Below are positions 31,978-43,562 of a stretch of DNA of 64,000 nt, piece after piece. The DNA is from Coenobita brevimanus (Eukaryota; Arthropoda; Malacostraca; Decapoda; Coenobitidae): NCBI GenBank assembly GCA_032717465.1, contig CM064632.1:27848314-27912313 (forward strand). Direction: 5' to 3'. Numbering within the stretch: position 1 is the first letter of the stretch; every line of letters starts with the position of its first letter. Both the position numbers and the translations under genes were made by a program. The notes beneath the pieces were generated by a model. That model searched no databases and had not been told where the DNA came from. It saw nothing but the letters and a program-made list of their open reading frames with translations.

Positions 31978-33302
31978 AATTATGAGGTAAATGCGACAGA
32001 CAGACGCTCAGTGAAAATATCAGTCATGTGGATCTCCAAATATTAGTATAAAGTGCCTACGGGTAGAACATAAGTGAAAACATTGGGTGTAAGTATATAA
32101 ATCTGCCCTAAGTTGAAACTTACATAGAGAGGGTTGTTTGATGCGATATTCTGTCGCTCAGTGCAATAAATACGGCCTGTTATTATATATTTATTATTAT
32201 GTGACATTCTTACGGGTATAATATAAGTTCAAATTATTGTATATGATGATGTATATTCTAAGTCAAATATTCATAGCGTGTCTATAAAGATAAGATTTCC
32301 TGACGCTTAGTCGAATGAATAAGGCACGTATTAGTCAAAATAAAAGTCAGCAAGTGATAAAGTGAATAATTAGTATATAAGTGTGTGAGTGAATTAGTAT
32401 ATAAGTGTGTGAGTATTATGTATGACGAAACATTCCTTGCGAGGGTATTTTCAGGCGATATTCTCACGCTCACTTGAATAAATAATGGCAGTAAGTATGT
32501 ACAGTGCATTCTAGGGGTGTAAACGTGTGTAATGTAAGTGGGAAAATATAATTGGAGTGAATAAATAAAGTAGATGATGAAACACGAGTGTCTGAGATCG
32601 TGGTTGCTACGTGAATAGGCGCTAGCATATCGCTAAATGCCCTCGTAATGAATGAAAATAATTGAAAACCCTCACAGTGGTGGAGGAAAGGTTCTATGTA
32701 AATGGGAAAATAATTGGAAAGTGATAAAACAATTTGGTATGTTGAAATACGAGTCATAGCGAGTGCGCTTACTAAGCTGATGTGCGCTAAACTTATGCTG
32801 CATGTCATCATAATGAATGAAAACATCTGAAAACACTTACAAACAGTTGTAATTGGTAAATTGTCATTGAAACAGAAGTATACAAGTAGAAAAAATGATA
32901 GGTTGACTCATACCAGAAACTTAGCATATAGCATGTTACGACATGGACCAAACTCGCTATGCTCGCGCGATGGTACAATGCTTATTTTTCCTATATATGT
33001 GTCTGAAATCCATTATATTGTTACTGTTATTGTTTATTAGTTCAAATTCAATAAATGTAGAGGTGTTGTGTGTTGTTTCTCCCATTATTCCTTACCATAG
33101 AAAACGTAAACGCATATCCAGCCCATTACAGAATACGATACCTGCGGGGGGAAACCGCACCTGTACAGACCACTTATAGACCGCAGGGACCACTTTCTTC
33201 ATGATTTTCCATCGTTTCTCGACCTAAGCGGAAGTTTTAGAAGAAAAAAAAATTTTCCAAAAAGGCTCGGGACTGGGGGATGTCATAGGTGCGGAAAGGC
33301 TC
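31978..33302. other. non-coding 3' region of the piggyBac element
   Basis: AT-rich with internal duplications. TTAGTATATAAGTGTGTGAGT occurs twice (near 32371 and 32395). Two diverged copies of a TCGTAATGAATGAAAATAATTGAAAAC block are near 32643 and 32808. A CAATAAAT near 32163 could serve as polyadenylation signal for the transposase. No other frame is credible. Confidence 0.7.
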
Positions 33303-33315
33303 GGGACGTGACGGG
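33303..33315 (-). repeat. right TIR of piggyBac element
   Basis: GGGACGTGACGGG followed by TTAA; the reverse complement matches the left end at 11 of 13 positions. Confidence 0.85.
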
Positions 33316-33419
33316 TTAAAACATTAGTAAGATCGGAGGGTTTAGGAGTAAAGAAACAAAATAGCAATATGAACGGGAACTTATTGTTTGCCATGTTTTA
33401 CCTAACCATTGTCTAACTT

Positions 33420-34300
33420 CACACAAAGTAATCAGCAACCACAGTTACCTAGCAGAAAACTGTCACCATAGACACCTTGGTTCACATCTCCGGTGGAGGT
33501 TAGCATTAGCCCAGATATAGGCAGCGTGATTGCTGCCAGGATATCTGTAATTACAGCTCAATATCATTTTGTTGCTGTCACAACTTACACATCCAGTGAA
33601 TGGAACCCATTGCAACTGACAAATACATGTTCTTTGTGATCTGGGGCCTTAATTGGTATGAGGGTTCAATCCATTGCTCCAAGCACTTTAGGAAGTTAAC
33701 AAAGAAGAATTATCACCAACCCATAATATGGATGCATGGTAAAGCAGAAGTAGAGGAAAAATAAAGACCATAAGAAACATGCAAACATCAAGAAAAGGGG
33801 GTAGGACAGAAGACAGAAGAGGACAGTTAGGAATGAAGGACTGAAAACAAAAAGGCTCCTCCTTAGTTGCCCTTTACAAGCAGGGATACTGGGGATGTGT
33901 TCTTTCCCTCTCTTCTCATGGGGGACCCAAGCACTTTAGAAAAATTATTTATACTGTGGAAACCCTCTAGTCTCTGTTCTTCTCAGCAAAGCACTGGGCA
34001 TCTTAATTTTTCTGTCATTTCCTGTATAAAGCATCTGTCACACATGATATCACTTTGGATATACTTGTTGACTGATGAATACCACTCTCCAACAACACTC
34101 TGAAAATTCCCCTGGGTTGCCAAAAATTGTTGTGTAGGCAAGAATGGCATGGGAGTGTAGCATGACACTCCCAGTATGAGGCTCAAGTTCTGTTAAACGA
34201 AGAAATTTGCTCCTGGGGAGTTGATATTGTCTCAATGCATGTTAATCATTTATGTTATGGGGGTTCAGTGGATCCAGGAAACCTTCATTCCCTTCTCAAA
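33420..34300 (-). pseudogene. decayed HARBI1-like Harbinger transposase
   Basis: Minus-strand fragments in several frames line up with the HARBI1 family in the right order. FLATQGNFQSVVGEW (about 34060-34130) corresponds to the N-terminal helix-turn-helix region. An LGAMD.TLIPIKAPDH segment (about 33640-33690) carries the first catalytic Asp, then GFHSLDV follows. RYPGSNHAAYIWANANLHR (about 33490-33545) matches the RWPGSxHDxxIW motif, and a GDSFLLGN.G piece (about 33445-33470) matches LLGDSGY. Stops and shifts abound, so it is inactive. No separate Myb-like second gene is seen. Confidence 0.75.
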
Positions 34301-34414
34301 GCACGATCTAGTTTACAGGCAACCATCAACTCCATACCAAGATAAACAATAACAAGTTTGGTCCGGTTTGTCCTATAGAGAATATCAAATCGGAGTTACT
34401 TTATATACGGGTCT

Positions 34415-34577
34415 CAATACAGTAAGGCTGCTCCGACCCAGCCTCAGCGGCTGAGGCGGCCTTACCGGGGCTTACCCTCCTGTAAGTGCTTCGTGCATGG
34501 GCCTTAGCGACCTACGGCCTTAAACTACCCGACTTAAGGCCGTGTGTAGCCTTAAGGCCGTTTGTGCATCCGGGCCC
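34415..34577 (-). repeat. right terminal inverted repeat of Harbinger-like element
   Basis: On the reverse strand GGGCCCGGATGCACAAA leads into GGCCTTAAGGC and AAGGCCCATGCACGA, mirroring 28339-28520. Confidence 0.75.
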
Positions 34578-34580
34578 CGG

Positions 34581-37290
34581 TTTATTTCGCTGTCACTGCT
34601 CGTCATGAAGCTTCAAAGGATCTCAGAGTCAAATTATTTCTCTGACTTTTCATACTTAACCTTAGAAATTTCACAGTATTTTTTATCTGGACTTTTAAAG
34701 AATTTCACACTGTGTTCGTCTTAAGTCCCGGATTTCACACCTTCTAGTATAAAAGAATGTTTATGTATCAGTCTCATATGAAATTCTACACGAATATTGT
34801 CAAGACTACTGGATTTCACGGTAGGCTAATTATTCTCCCTTAACCCTTACATTTAACTTTTTTTTTTTTCTTATTTAACTTCAAAGGACGACGTCACGTT
34901 AAGGGTTCACGGCACTTCCTCGTACTAAATCCTCCAATCAGTTTACAGTAATTTCCCTCAACGAATTACACTCGCAAGGCCATTAAAATCAATATAGAGT
35001 TTCCAAGCTTTCTCCGAACCAACATCTAACACCCGCGGTCACACGAACTTCACACCTGAGCCTCGCTGCCCCATGCACCTTTAACTTGTCCACTCAAAAT
35101 TTCATGACGTAATTCTAAACGTCAGGATGCGTTGTCAGGCTAAAATTCTTATTACACATTCGCATACTTTACCTTTCATGGAACTTTCACTACTTCCATA
35201 TTTCCGTTAGGGTAAAATGTTGGCTAATTTGCTTGACTAAATTTCGAATCACGTTAATAATCACTTCACTTGCATAACAAATAAACACCGTAAATGCCGA
35301 GCAAGAGATACACAAAAAAACAGCGAATAATTATTAAGCCAACTGACATGATCATGTTATCGCCATGGTTTTTATTTTGGGGGGCGAAATTAATTACTCA
35401 TAAATGCGCTGCGTCATGCTTTACACGCAGCGATTCGAACGCGCTGGTCCTGTAATACTTTTTTTTTTTTTTATGATAGGCGATGAAAGAGGGTATATTT
35501 TTGCGCGTTCTGGTACGAGAGCAACCTTATCAGTGTTTTTACTCGTCAGGTGATAGTATGGGGCAAAAAATTACGTGTATTTTTTGCACACAGGTAAGGG
35601 AGCAAACTTATCAGTGATTTCCCTGCCAGATGTGACTAGGCAGCAGAGGTATAAATATAATTTCGTACGTTAGAAAAAGGAAGCATGTTGTTTTTTCTTT
35701 GCCAGATTATATAGGCGTACTAAATTACATACATCTTTGTTTACGTGTAAGAAAGTGTACCGTTCCGTGCAAGACAATTAGTAAGCGACAATATTCACAC
35801 ATTTATGTATCAGACAACGTTATCTTTTTTTTTTTTTTCTGTTTTGTTTACCAGTTTGCAGTAGACGGTATAACTGCATATATATCCACACGTCCAGGTA
35901 TTGCGGTGGGACTTTTTTTTTTCGCTAGAGGAGAGCGAAAGTTAATTTCTTTCCTAATGAACACAACGACCTTAAAATATATACACTTTCAGGTCACTTG
36001 GTTATACGGGAAGAAGTGCATGTATTTCAGTGTATGTTCGCGAATGGTAAGTCATGACAATATACATAAAACTCAACATGATCACATAAACTCACCGTTA
36101 CGGGTGAGTGTAGGGATGGGAGATGTAAATGTGAATAAGTTTTTAGCACTTTCAGACAGAAAAGCAAGCTATATCTCTTTTTCCCTGCCAATTAATTTAG
36201 ACGATGACGGTTTAACTCTACTCGTCCATATAATTTCCATACAGTTCCCAGCGACTGACGAGGTTACTGCAAAACCGTATATATTTCAGCACAAGGTATA
36301 GGAGCGCCGTTCCAGAAATTTCTCAGTGAAGACAATACTCCAAGCAGTTTCGCACAACCAATTATAATTCCCATTAAAGGTGTGGGTTTGAGGACGAGAG
36401 ACTCCCGTCCACGTGGATGATTAGAGACGGGAGCTGCATGTACCCTACCGCACATCCGAAGTGATACTGGTTCTCTCTCCCTCCAGAGCCTCTGGTAAGT
36501 TCCCCGCCATGTTTCCCTGCCCCCCTCCCTCTTCCCCCGAAACACCCAGACCCGACGGCCAGCCTGTCCGTCCTCCTTGGCAGCCGTACGACACACAAAA
36601 TATTAGTCACTTTACCCTCCCCGTAACTTCTTCACGCCATTACAAAAAGTATCAACAGGAGGCTTCGTTGCACCTTTTCCTCAATGACTCATTTTAAGCA
36701 TTACACATCACTATCAACTCCAACGCTATCCATAAACCTAACGTCGATATTAAAACGATATGATTAAGAAACTGTTAAGATGTTATATGCAAAATATATC
36801 GCCATGGCAAATGAAAAAATATTATGCCACCTCTGACTGCTAGATTTTGCTTTTTTTTTTTTCGACGTATTGCTACGTCGTCTTATCCTCACCCTAACTT
36901 CCTCGTCAGAGAGGCGTAGGGGTCTTAGTACTTCATCCTTAGCGACTCATTTTCCATATTTCATCTTAATTCCTTAGCGATTAATTTTGCATATTTTACG
37001 ATACCATTGTCTTGTGTGCTATTTCCATGGCCTTAATATCGACGCAGTTTACACCAGTAACATACAAGAGGAAATTGGTGTGCAGAATTAATCGCTATAG
37101 AGGAAACAGTTACAATACCTCCAAAGCCTGTTGGAATACGCCTCAGCCAAAAACAAGGGCAAGATCCCTTATACTTATTTTTTTATGATGCCATTATTTA
37201 TCGTTGTCTACTGAACACACCGATTTGTTTAAATTTTTGCACTGAAAGGAGTATATACCTCATAGGCTGCGAACTGCCAGCATTGCATTT
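34581..37290. other. no gene supported in about 2.7 kb
   Basis: AT-rich. Two diverged copies of an ACGAGAGCAACCTTATCAGTG block lie at about 35515 and 35600. T-runs occur near 34860, 35460, 35825 and 36850, and a GC-richer patch lies at 36370-36600. A 200-codon plus-strand frame from 35699 has no domain, is full of T-run Phe stretches and is probably chance. CCCTCCAG, AGCCTCTG and GTAAGT at about 36476-36501 mimic a micro-exon with both splice sites, without other support. Confidence 0.55.
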
Positions 37291-37302
37291 TGTTAGATAC
37301 TG

Positions 37303-37303
37303 T

Positions 37304-37338
<35 letters not shown>

Positions 37339-37409
37339 GGGGTACGCAGTACAAGAAAAAAGTTTACTTCGACCGAGAATAAAGAAGATTCAGTCCGAAG
37401 ATGCTATTC

Positions 37410-37450
<41 letters not shown>
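37303..37450. repeat. (GA)n and (CT)n arrays in inverted orientation
   Basis: About 17 GA units at 37303-37337 and about 19 CT units at 37411-37448, with a unique spacer of about 73 bp. Confidence 0.9.
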
Positions 37451-37953
37451 CAGTTCGGACTATCGACTCAAGCAGGGGTATACTCTGTTCGCTTTAACTT
37501 GGCCTTAAATTGTTCTCTCTCCACCTTGAATGCTAAGTTGGGGCAAGAGATTAACACTAGAATATGGCGCTAGTCATAAGTGCTATGGGTACTGTCTTCA
37601 TCTATCACTCGGCTCCCTGAAATTAGTTGCAAGAGGACATCAGATTGGGCCAAGGTATAATGAATTAACTCGAGCTGGTGGTGGTAGGATGCTGCTGTGA
37701 TATACTATGAGGCGTTTTTTGGTGAAATGAAGCAAATGCAGTCGAGGGCCGAATGCTAATCGCTCGCCAAAATATGTTATTGAAAGTGCCAAAAATTACC
37801 TACATATCAAAGTTGAAGAAAATTGGCAAAACTCTATGGATATCAGCCGCCAAGTTTCCCTCCAAATGACAGTCTACTGTATATTGTAAAAATATATATA
37901 TGGCATCTGGCATTCGGCTGTCTTTGATCAAATCCTCACCAAAAGTAATAGGC

Positions 37954-37955
<2 letters not shown>
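37451..37955. other. no gene recognised
   Basis: A block near 37455-37560 (TTGCTCTCCACCTTGAATGC, TTAACACTAGAATATG) is similar to 59965-60030 and is part of an uncharacterised dispersed repeat. Confidence 0.5.

Positions 37956-37957
<2 letters not shown>

Positions 37958-38008
<51 letters not shown>
37958..38008. repeat. (AC)n microsatellite
   Basis: About 25 AC units. Confidence 0.95.
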
Positions 38009-38009
<1 letters not shown>

Positions 38010-38084
38010 TAATTCATTCAAGGTATGAAACTGTCATGTCGCTCCACTGCAAACATCAAACGCTCTTCGTTATTTGCCAATATT

Positions 38085-39130
38085 CTTGGAGGGGAAATTG
38101 TTGAGTGCTGTGAAGAGTATGTACGAGGGAGCTAGGGCTACGGTGCGAGTGGATGGTGAGCTGAGTTAGTTCTTTGATCTCAATGTGGGACTGAAACAGG
38201 GTTTTGCGATATCTCCATGGCTGTTTAATATATACATGGATGGGGTTGTAAAGGAGGTGCAGGGTAGGGCAGTGGATGTGGGGGTGGCTCTAATGAATGA
38301 GGGTGAGATTTGGAAGCTTCCGGTGTTGCTGTTTGCTGATGATACAGTACTGTTGATTGAAGATGAATGGGAGTTGCAAGGTTTGGTGAATGAATCTGGG
38401 ACAGTGTGTAGGAGGAGGAATCTGAAAGTTAATGTAAACAAAAGTAAAGTTATGGTGTTTGAGAGGAATGAAGTCACAGTGTGTGCAGTGAGGTTGGATG
38501 GTGAGGATATGGAGAATGTGAGTGCATTCAAGTACTTGGGTAGTGTGATGAGTAAGGATGGAACTTTGGGGGATGAAGTGCGTGAAGGGGTACAGCCGGG
38601 AAGGAAGGTTGCTGGTACACTGAAAGCAGTGATGAGAAATAGGGAGGTGAGTATGGAAGTTAAGAAGTCACTGCATGATAGTATTGTGATCCCTACCCTG
38701 ACGTATGGAAGCTAGGCATGGACCTTGCAAGAGGGGAACAAGTCAAGAGTGAGAGCAGTGGAAATGAGTTACTTGAGAGGAGCATGTGGAGTGACGTGGA
38801 GGGACAGGTTGGCGAATGAAGAAGTGAAGGAATGCTGTGGGGTGGATGTGGATGTGGTTGAGAAGATTAGGAGAAATACACTGAGGTGGTTTGGACATGT
38901 GAAGAGAATGGAGAATGAAAGACTGACTAAGAGGGTGTATGTAGGTGAGGTGGAGGGAGGGAGAATGAGGGGTAGACCAAGGATGAGGTGGAGGGATGGA
39001 GTTGAGAGGTATATGAGGATGGGGGGAGTGAGTTGGGGGGAGGATAGTCAAATGGTGAGTGACAGAGCAACTTGGGGGAGTTTTGTCTGCGGCCACCCTT
39101 TGCGGGATTAGGGCGTCGGACTATAGATAG
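38085..39130 (+). mobile_element. RTE-like LINE, 5'-truncated
   Basis: It holds the second half of RT, the C-terminal domain and a very short 3' end (GCGGGATTAGGGCGTCGGACTATAGATAG). The fragment at 564-974 is the same subfamily. The GATA-type tail is interrupted by the solo LTR at 39131-39922, beyond which the GATA repeat resumes. Confidence 0.88.
38092..39111 (+). pseudogene. LINE RT C-terminal half (two nonsense codons)
   Basis: One frame throughout. After a TAG near 38167 (GELS*FFDLN) it reads GLKQGFAISPWLFNIYMDG, the catalytic LLFADDTVLL, and FKYLGSVMSKDGTL. A TAG at 38713-38715 sits where the family has Glu in YGSETW. LRWFGHVKRM and RGRPRMRWRDGVERY follow. Only two point mutations break about 340 codons, so the copy is fairly recent. 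Confidence 0.85.
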
Positions 39131-39922
39131 TGTTACGGAACAGAGAAAGATAATGTACACTTTAAGTGAGAATACTAAAAATCACTACTGTCCCGTAAAG
39201 TTCCAGGTTCAAAACAAAAGAGTTAGGTAAAATTACAAGTTCAAGTTTAATGCTCAAACTAACAACAAAACATTCAGGACTCATAAGGATAATGTAATGG
39301 CAAAAAACAGGTTAAATATATGGTTAACTGCAATAGCCTCTATTAACATGAAATTAGCAAGAGTAAATTTACCTAAGTCAGCCCTGATAAAATGAAAATA
39401 CACTGGGTAATGCTCAGTTAATGCAAGATAAATTATTACAGATACAAAATATTATTAATGATGGCTGACACCAAGAACCCCACATAAATTATAAAAACCT
39501 TACTAGGCCTAAGAATTAACATCTTATGCTATACAGTACAAGGAAAAAATGCAATAACAGTTATACTCAAATTACACAGCTGCTAGATGGTTGGAGACTT
39601 CCGGAGCACTCAATAATAATAACGGTACAGGGGAGGACAGAGATGTGAACAAAATGAGGAGTAGATCTAAGTGGCCATGATGCAGAGACTGAGCTCATTA
39701 TATAGGGGCCAGCAGAGCTTGATACAACTTGTAAGAAGGACGCGCAAATGAAGCCATGGGGACAAAGAGTTGACAATCCCGCTCTGAACAACAGAAAGAA
39801 CGACTTACTCTACTATAACGGTAGAAGGGGGGGACTGAGGCAGAACACGCTCGTGATCAAACATGCAGCATACTGTGCGTTAAAATTACACAAAGGATGA
39901 TGAAATCATAGGCTATGTAACA
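39131..39922 (-). repeat. solo LTR of the Gmr1-like family
   Basis: A minus-strand LTR (TGTTACATAG at 39922, CCGTAACA at 39131) without any internal sequence, flanked by ATAG on both sides (39127-39130, 39923-39926). The 4-bp duplication agrees with copy B, but the target is itself a GATA repeat. It is 792 bp against about 750 because of about 36-40 extra bases near 39146-39187. It arose by LTR-LTR recombination. Confidence 0.92.
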
Positions 39923-39939
39923 ATAGATAGATAGATTAT

Positions 39940-40003
39940 CAGTCATCATTGTTATTAATACTATCACAATTATTGCTGCAAACATCATCATCATCATTAT
40001 CAT

Positions 40004-40035
<32 letters not shown>

Positions 40036-40185
40036 CATTATTATTATTAGTATTAGTATTAGTATTATTATTTATACCTTCATTATTATCAATATTTTTA
40101 TTATTATTATCTATTATCTATTATTAATTATTATTATTATTATTATTATTAGAAGCAGCAGCATCGTTATTATTATTCTTTATTT
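39940..40185. repeat. (ATT)n-rich tract
   Basis: Imperfect ATT/ATC trinucleotides with a TAG variant run. Confidence 0.9.
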
Positions 40186-40675
40186 TACTATTATCATTAG
40201 TAACGTATCACCAGGAATATATTAAATTCTACTGATCGTCTTTTTCATCATTATCACTATCGTAAAAAAAAAAAAGTAGCAGCCAATTCCGTACTTTCTC
40301 CGGCAAAGTATAGGGGCCTGAGGCTAGGTTCACGTGGCCTTCAGATGGACGAATTAACATTTTTCATTTAATCAAGCTTCCTGCACATTTATTCAACTCA
40401 GGAAAGATGTTTCATACTGAAGAGATAACGATGACTCCTTAACCCCTCCTGGCGAAATGTTTTAAGCAGAATGAAATCGTGTGGGAATAAATAAATAGAT
40501 AAATATGGGTAAATAGATTACTAATAAAACCCGCAATGGGAATGAAAGGACTGAATGAACCGCTAACGCGCGTGGTGATGGTAATTACATGACCGATAAC
40601 CTCCACTCGCCTCTTGACGCTTTGAACGAATGTGGCCACAGCAGATCACCGCCAGCCTGACTACAGTGTAATTAC
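40186..40675. other. no gene recognised
   Basis: Unique-looking sequence. The short minus-strand frame near 40439-40639 has no recognisable features. Confidence 0.55.
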
Positions 40676-40679
40676 CCGC

Positions 40680-41484
40680 CCCCGTCCCGGAGTGGCTCGG
40701 GGACGGGGATTCTTTTCACTCGATTTGTCTGGCTGTCTGTGTCTTTCAACAATTTTACGCGAAAACTACCAGTGCGATTTTGACTAAAATTACAGGGATG
40801 ATGGGCTATGACCCTCTGGTCCCCTGATTAAATTTTGGGCAAAACTGGGCCAAGGCCCAGGCTGTAGGCCCAAAAAAAAATTTTTAAAAATGTTTTTTCG
40901 CCATATCTTCTTTCAAATTTTTCATATCGACATGAAACCAAAACCCAAAGGTGCAACTTTCAAATCTGCATCCTATAAAATGGCTCATTACATCGAGGGG
41001 GAGGTCACCACCCAGTTAGCAGTAGGGGGGTCAATGGTAGGTGGGTCGTTAAATGGGCATAAAATCGTCAGTTTTCACCCGATTTGCTCCACATTTGTTA
41101 TGTGACATCTTGGACTAGGTATCCTGTTGTGTTAATATGTCAGCACTAAATTGACTGCCAGGGACGGGTTTGCTGGGCCTTGGCACAGCTTATTCTATCA
41201 TCCGCTATAATTCCTCTTTCCTACCAGACGACTGTTTTTATCGCCTTGTTACACAGTCTCAATGAGCGCATACCTCCGCTAACGCCAATAAAATTTAAAA
41301 TTTATTCCTATATTCTAATATGAGTCCACCTCAGATCTAATCAACTTTTCCCTGACCCACTGTCCACCTGTTCACCAGATTTACACTGACATCCAATAAC
41401 ATTTTCTTGAGATGACTTGTACACAGACACACAAACGGCCCCGGTAAAGATAAACTCCCTTTAGCTTAGCTGGCGGAGGTCATT
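40680..41484. mobile_element. unclassified interspersed repeat
   Basis: It begins near GGACGGGGATTC and contains TCTGGCTGTCTGTGTCTTTC, AACAATTTTACGCGAAAACTACC and GATTTTGACTAAAATTACAGG. It ends ACACACAAACGGCC, then a TAGCTGGCGGAGGTCATTC motif before a trinucleotide array. This layout is common in invertebrate interspersed repeats ending in a GGCGGAGGT motif. No protein was recognised. It is assigned from recollection of such repeats, so confidence is low. Confidence 0.4.
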
Positions 41485-41490
41485 CATGAA

Positions 41491-41533
<43 letters not shown>

Positions 41534-41671
41534 GCAATGAAATTAAATAATAATAATAATAATAAATAATAATAATAATAATAACAATAATAATAATAAT
41601 AATAATTAATAACAATAAAAATAATAATAATAATAATAATAGTAACAGTAATAGTAATAATAATAATAATA

Positions 41672-41711
<40 letters not shown>

Positions 41712-41730
41712 GAAAGAAGAAGAAGAAGAA

Positions 41731-41772
<42 letters not shown>

Positions 41773-41793
41773 GAAGAAGAAGAAGAAGAAGAA

Positions 41794-41850
<57 letters not shown>

Positions 41851-41968
41851 GAAGAAGAAGAAGAAGAAGAAGAAGAAGGAGGAGGAGGAAGATGGGGAAG
41901 AGGAGGAGGAAGAAGAAGAAGAACAACAACAATAACAACAACACATCATCATCATCATCATCATCCAC
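41485..41968. repeat. compound trinucleotide array (AAT/GAA/GAT/AAC)
   Basis: About 480 bp switching from AAT to GAA, GAT, GAA, GGA, AAC and CAT blocks. All long frames (poly-Ile, poly-Met/Lys/Glu, poly-Phe/His/Leu) are artefacts. Confidence 0.98.
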
Positions 41969-42035
41969 TGGCTCCTCTCTTTTATTTATTATTCAACTGC
42001 TCAAAATTCTCTTGTAACCTAGGGAAAATAAATGC

Positions 42036-42036
42036 C

Positions 42037-42072
<36 letters not shown>
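42036..42072. repeat. (GA)n microsatellite
   Basis: About 17 GA units. Confidence 0.95.
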
Positions 42073-42074
<2 letters not shown>

Positions 42075-42285
42075 CAAACTCATTGCCAGTCATATTGAAT
42101 TTCTTTGACCTATTGCGGGGTGTGCTTTTTCTTTAATTTTTTCTTTGCTTTTATATTGTTTTTCTGTCCTGCCTCGACCCCAGAGGAATACTTTCAGCGT
42201 CATATTGTAGCGAGGACGACACAACAAAATATATAGCTTTTGACTGCAGCTCAATTCAAAGTTTGGTCGTCACGTAAAAAACTTT

Positions 42286-42310
42286 GCTTTTTGTGTTGTG
42301 TTGTGTTGTG

Positions 42311-42363
<53 letters not shown>
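42286..42363. repeat. (GT)n microsatellite with TGTGT/TTGTG lead-in
   Basis: GTGTT units expand into about 24 GT units. Confidence 0.95.
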
Positions 42364-42366
<3 letters not shown>

Positions 42367-43100
42367 GGGGAGGGTATTGGGTCATTGTGGGGCCTAAGGG
42401 GAAATCACAGAGATGACACTGTTGCCTGCTCTGATCTGTCTGGCCATGTAGATCCGTCAACCACAGGCAAGCAACTGCCTCTGTGGAGCCGTCCTACAGG
42501 TACAGTACAGTATCTACATCACACTGTCAGCCGGCACCCCCCGTGGTAGACAGCGCCTCACCAGGGTCAGACCAGGGTCCTTCCCACAGCGAGATTCAGG
42601 GAAATATGAGAAGGTTTGGCTCCGGGGTGGACGCCGCAGCTGCTTTTCTCCACCCAGGGTATACAACGTCACCACGTGTTGGCACCTTACATGACAAACG
42701 ATTTAAAGATTAATTGTATTTTTTAATTATTCATGATATATTTGTTCACTTTGGTGGGCTATTTACATGAATTTCATGTTATTCTATTCTCAGTACATCT
42801 GTCAGGTTGTTTTATGGCACGTTTTTAATATTAGTTATATATTTAGAATTCTGACCTGTGCCCCACCAAAGAATGGGGATGATGCAGGGTTCGGCAAACA
42901 AGGAAGGAGATAGTGAAAAAATTATTTACATAGTACAGTATTATGTTACTAAGTTTCACTATTTTCGATGCATCCATGTGTACAAGTACTGTTTAACGTG
43001 AAGACAAAGTATATGATGCTCCTTGGAAGACATCAGAATATTTTATGTTTTCAAGCACTTCACTCCGATGACTTTTCTCTGGTTTTGTTGTTAATATTAC
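42364..43100. other. no gene supported; GC-richer patch at 42420-42690
   Basis: About 270 bp of GC-richer, non-repetitive sequence contains a 76-codon frame (42483-42713) without a recognisable motif. It could hide an exon, but no strong splice pair was identified. Confidence 0.4.
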
Positions 43101-43106
43101 CAGAGG

Positions 43107-43157
<51 letters not shown>
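43107..43157. repeat. (CT)n microsatellite
   Basis: About 25 CT units. Confidence 0.95.
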
Positions 43158-43158
<1 letters not shown>

Positions 43159-43199
43159 AACTGGATACCTCAAACATTTTCACACAGTCGTTTCGTGGT

Positions 43200-43246
43200 A
43201 GCATGGATAAAGTACAGAGTACGTCACCGGACTGAAGGGGTTAAGG
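43200..43246 (+). repeat. end of a dispersed TTAA repeat
   Basis: GTACGTCACCGGACTGAAGGGGTTAA matches the ends of the short dispersed family at 63140-63700 (CGCGTCACTGGACTGAGATAG, GCTGAAGGGGTTAA). Confidence 0.5.
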
Positions 43247-43281
43247 TTAGTTATATATTAATTCGTGTTCATTATTCTGGA

Positions 43282-43562
43282 GCCATCATATCATCATCAT
43301 ATCACCATCACCATCATTATCATCATCATCATATCACCATCACCATTACCATCATCATCATCATATCACCATCATCATCATATCACCATCATCATCATCA
43401 TCATCATATCACCATCACCATTACCATCATCATCATCATCATATCACCATCACCATTACCATCATTATCATCATCATATCACCATCACCATCACCATCAT
43501 CATCATCATCATTATTCCACCACCACCATCATCATCATTACCACCATCGCCATCATCAACAT
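43282..43562. repeat. ATC/ACC trinucleotide array
   Basis: CATCATCATATCACCATCACC units recur, giving higher-order repeats of about 45-60 bp. His/Ile/Ser frames are artefacts. Confidence 0.95.

Larger units (their letters stand above)
29331..33315 (+). mobile_element. piggyBac-like DNA transposon, structurally complete
   Basis: TTAA flanks both ends (29327-29330, 33316-33319). The terminal repeats are CCCGCCCCGTCCC on the left and, reverse-complemented, CCCGTCACGTCCC on the right, 11 of 13 matching. Subterminal CAGTCCCGG on the left and CTCGGGACTGG on the right also pair, and GAAAGGCTCGGGAC is repeated near the right end. It encodes an acidic N-terminal frame and a DDD transposase frame. The 3985-bp length is long for a piggyBac because about 1.3 kb of non-coding sequence follows the transposase. 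Confidence 0.92.
28339..34577 (-). mobile_element. PIF/Harbinger-like DNA transposon split by piggyBac
   Basis: Long imperfect terminal inverted repeats (about 28339-28520 and 34415-34577) share GGGC...GGATGCACAAA at the ends, then CCTTAAGGC and GGCCCATGCACGA. The right part carries a decayed HARBI1-type transposase on the minus strand. Without the piggyBac at 29331-33315 plus one TTAA copy, the element would be about 2.25 kb. The expected 3-bp target duplication could not be fixed because the outermost bases have diverged. The split arms and transposase leave little doubt that the piggyBac landed inside it. Confidence 0.75.

Noticed and set aside
35699..36301. 200-codon plus-strand frame
   Set aside because: Poly-Phe from T-runs, no motif, no splice or promoter support, and it crosses diverged repeats.
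36462..36502. Micro-exon-like arrangement CCCTCCAG / AGCCTCTG / GTAAGT
   Set aside because: An 8-base exon with good splice sites can arise by chance in C/T-rich sequence, and no neighbouring exons were found.
41461..41968. Poly-Ile/Phe/Ser and poly-Met/Lys/Glu frames
   Set aside because: Pure trinucleotide repeat translations.
42483..42713. 76-codon frame in a GC-richer patch
   Set aside because: No recognisable motif and no convincing splice pair; kept only as a note in the region entry.
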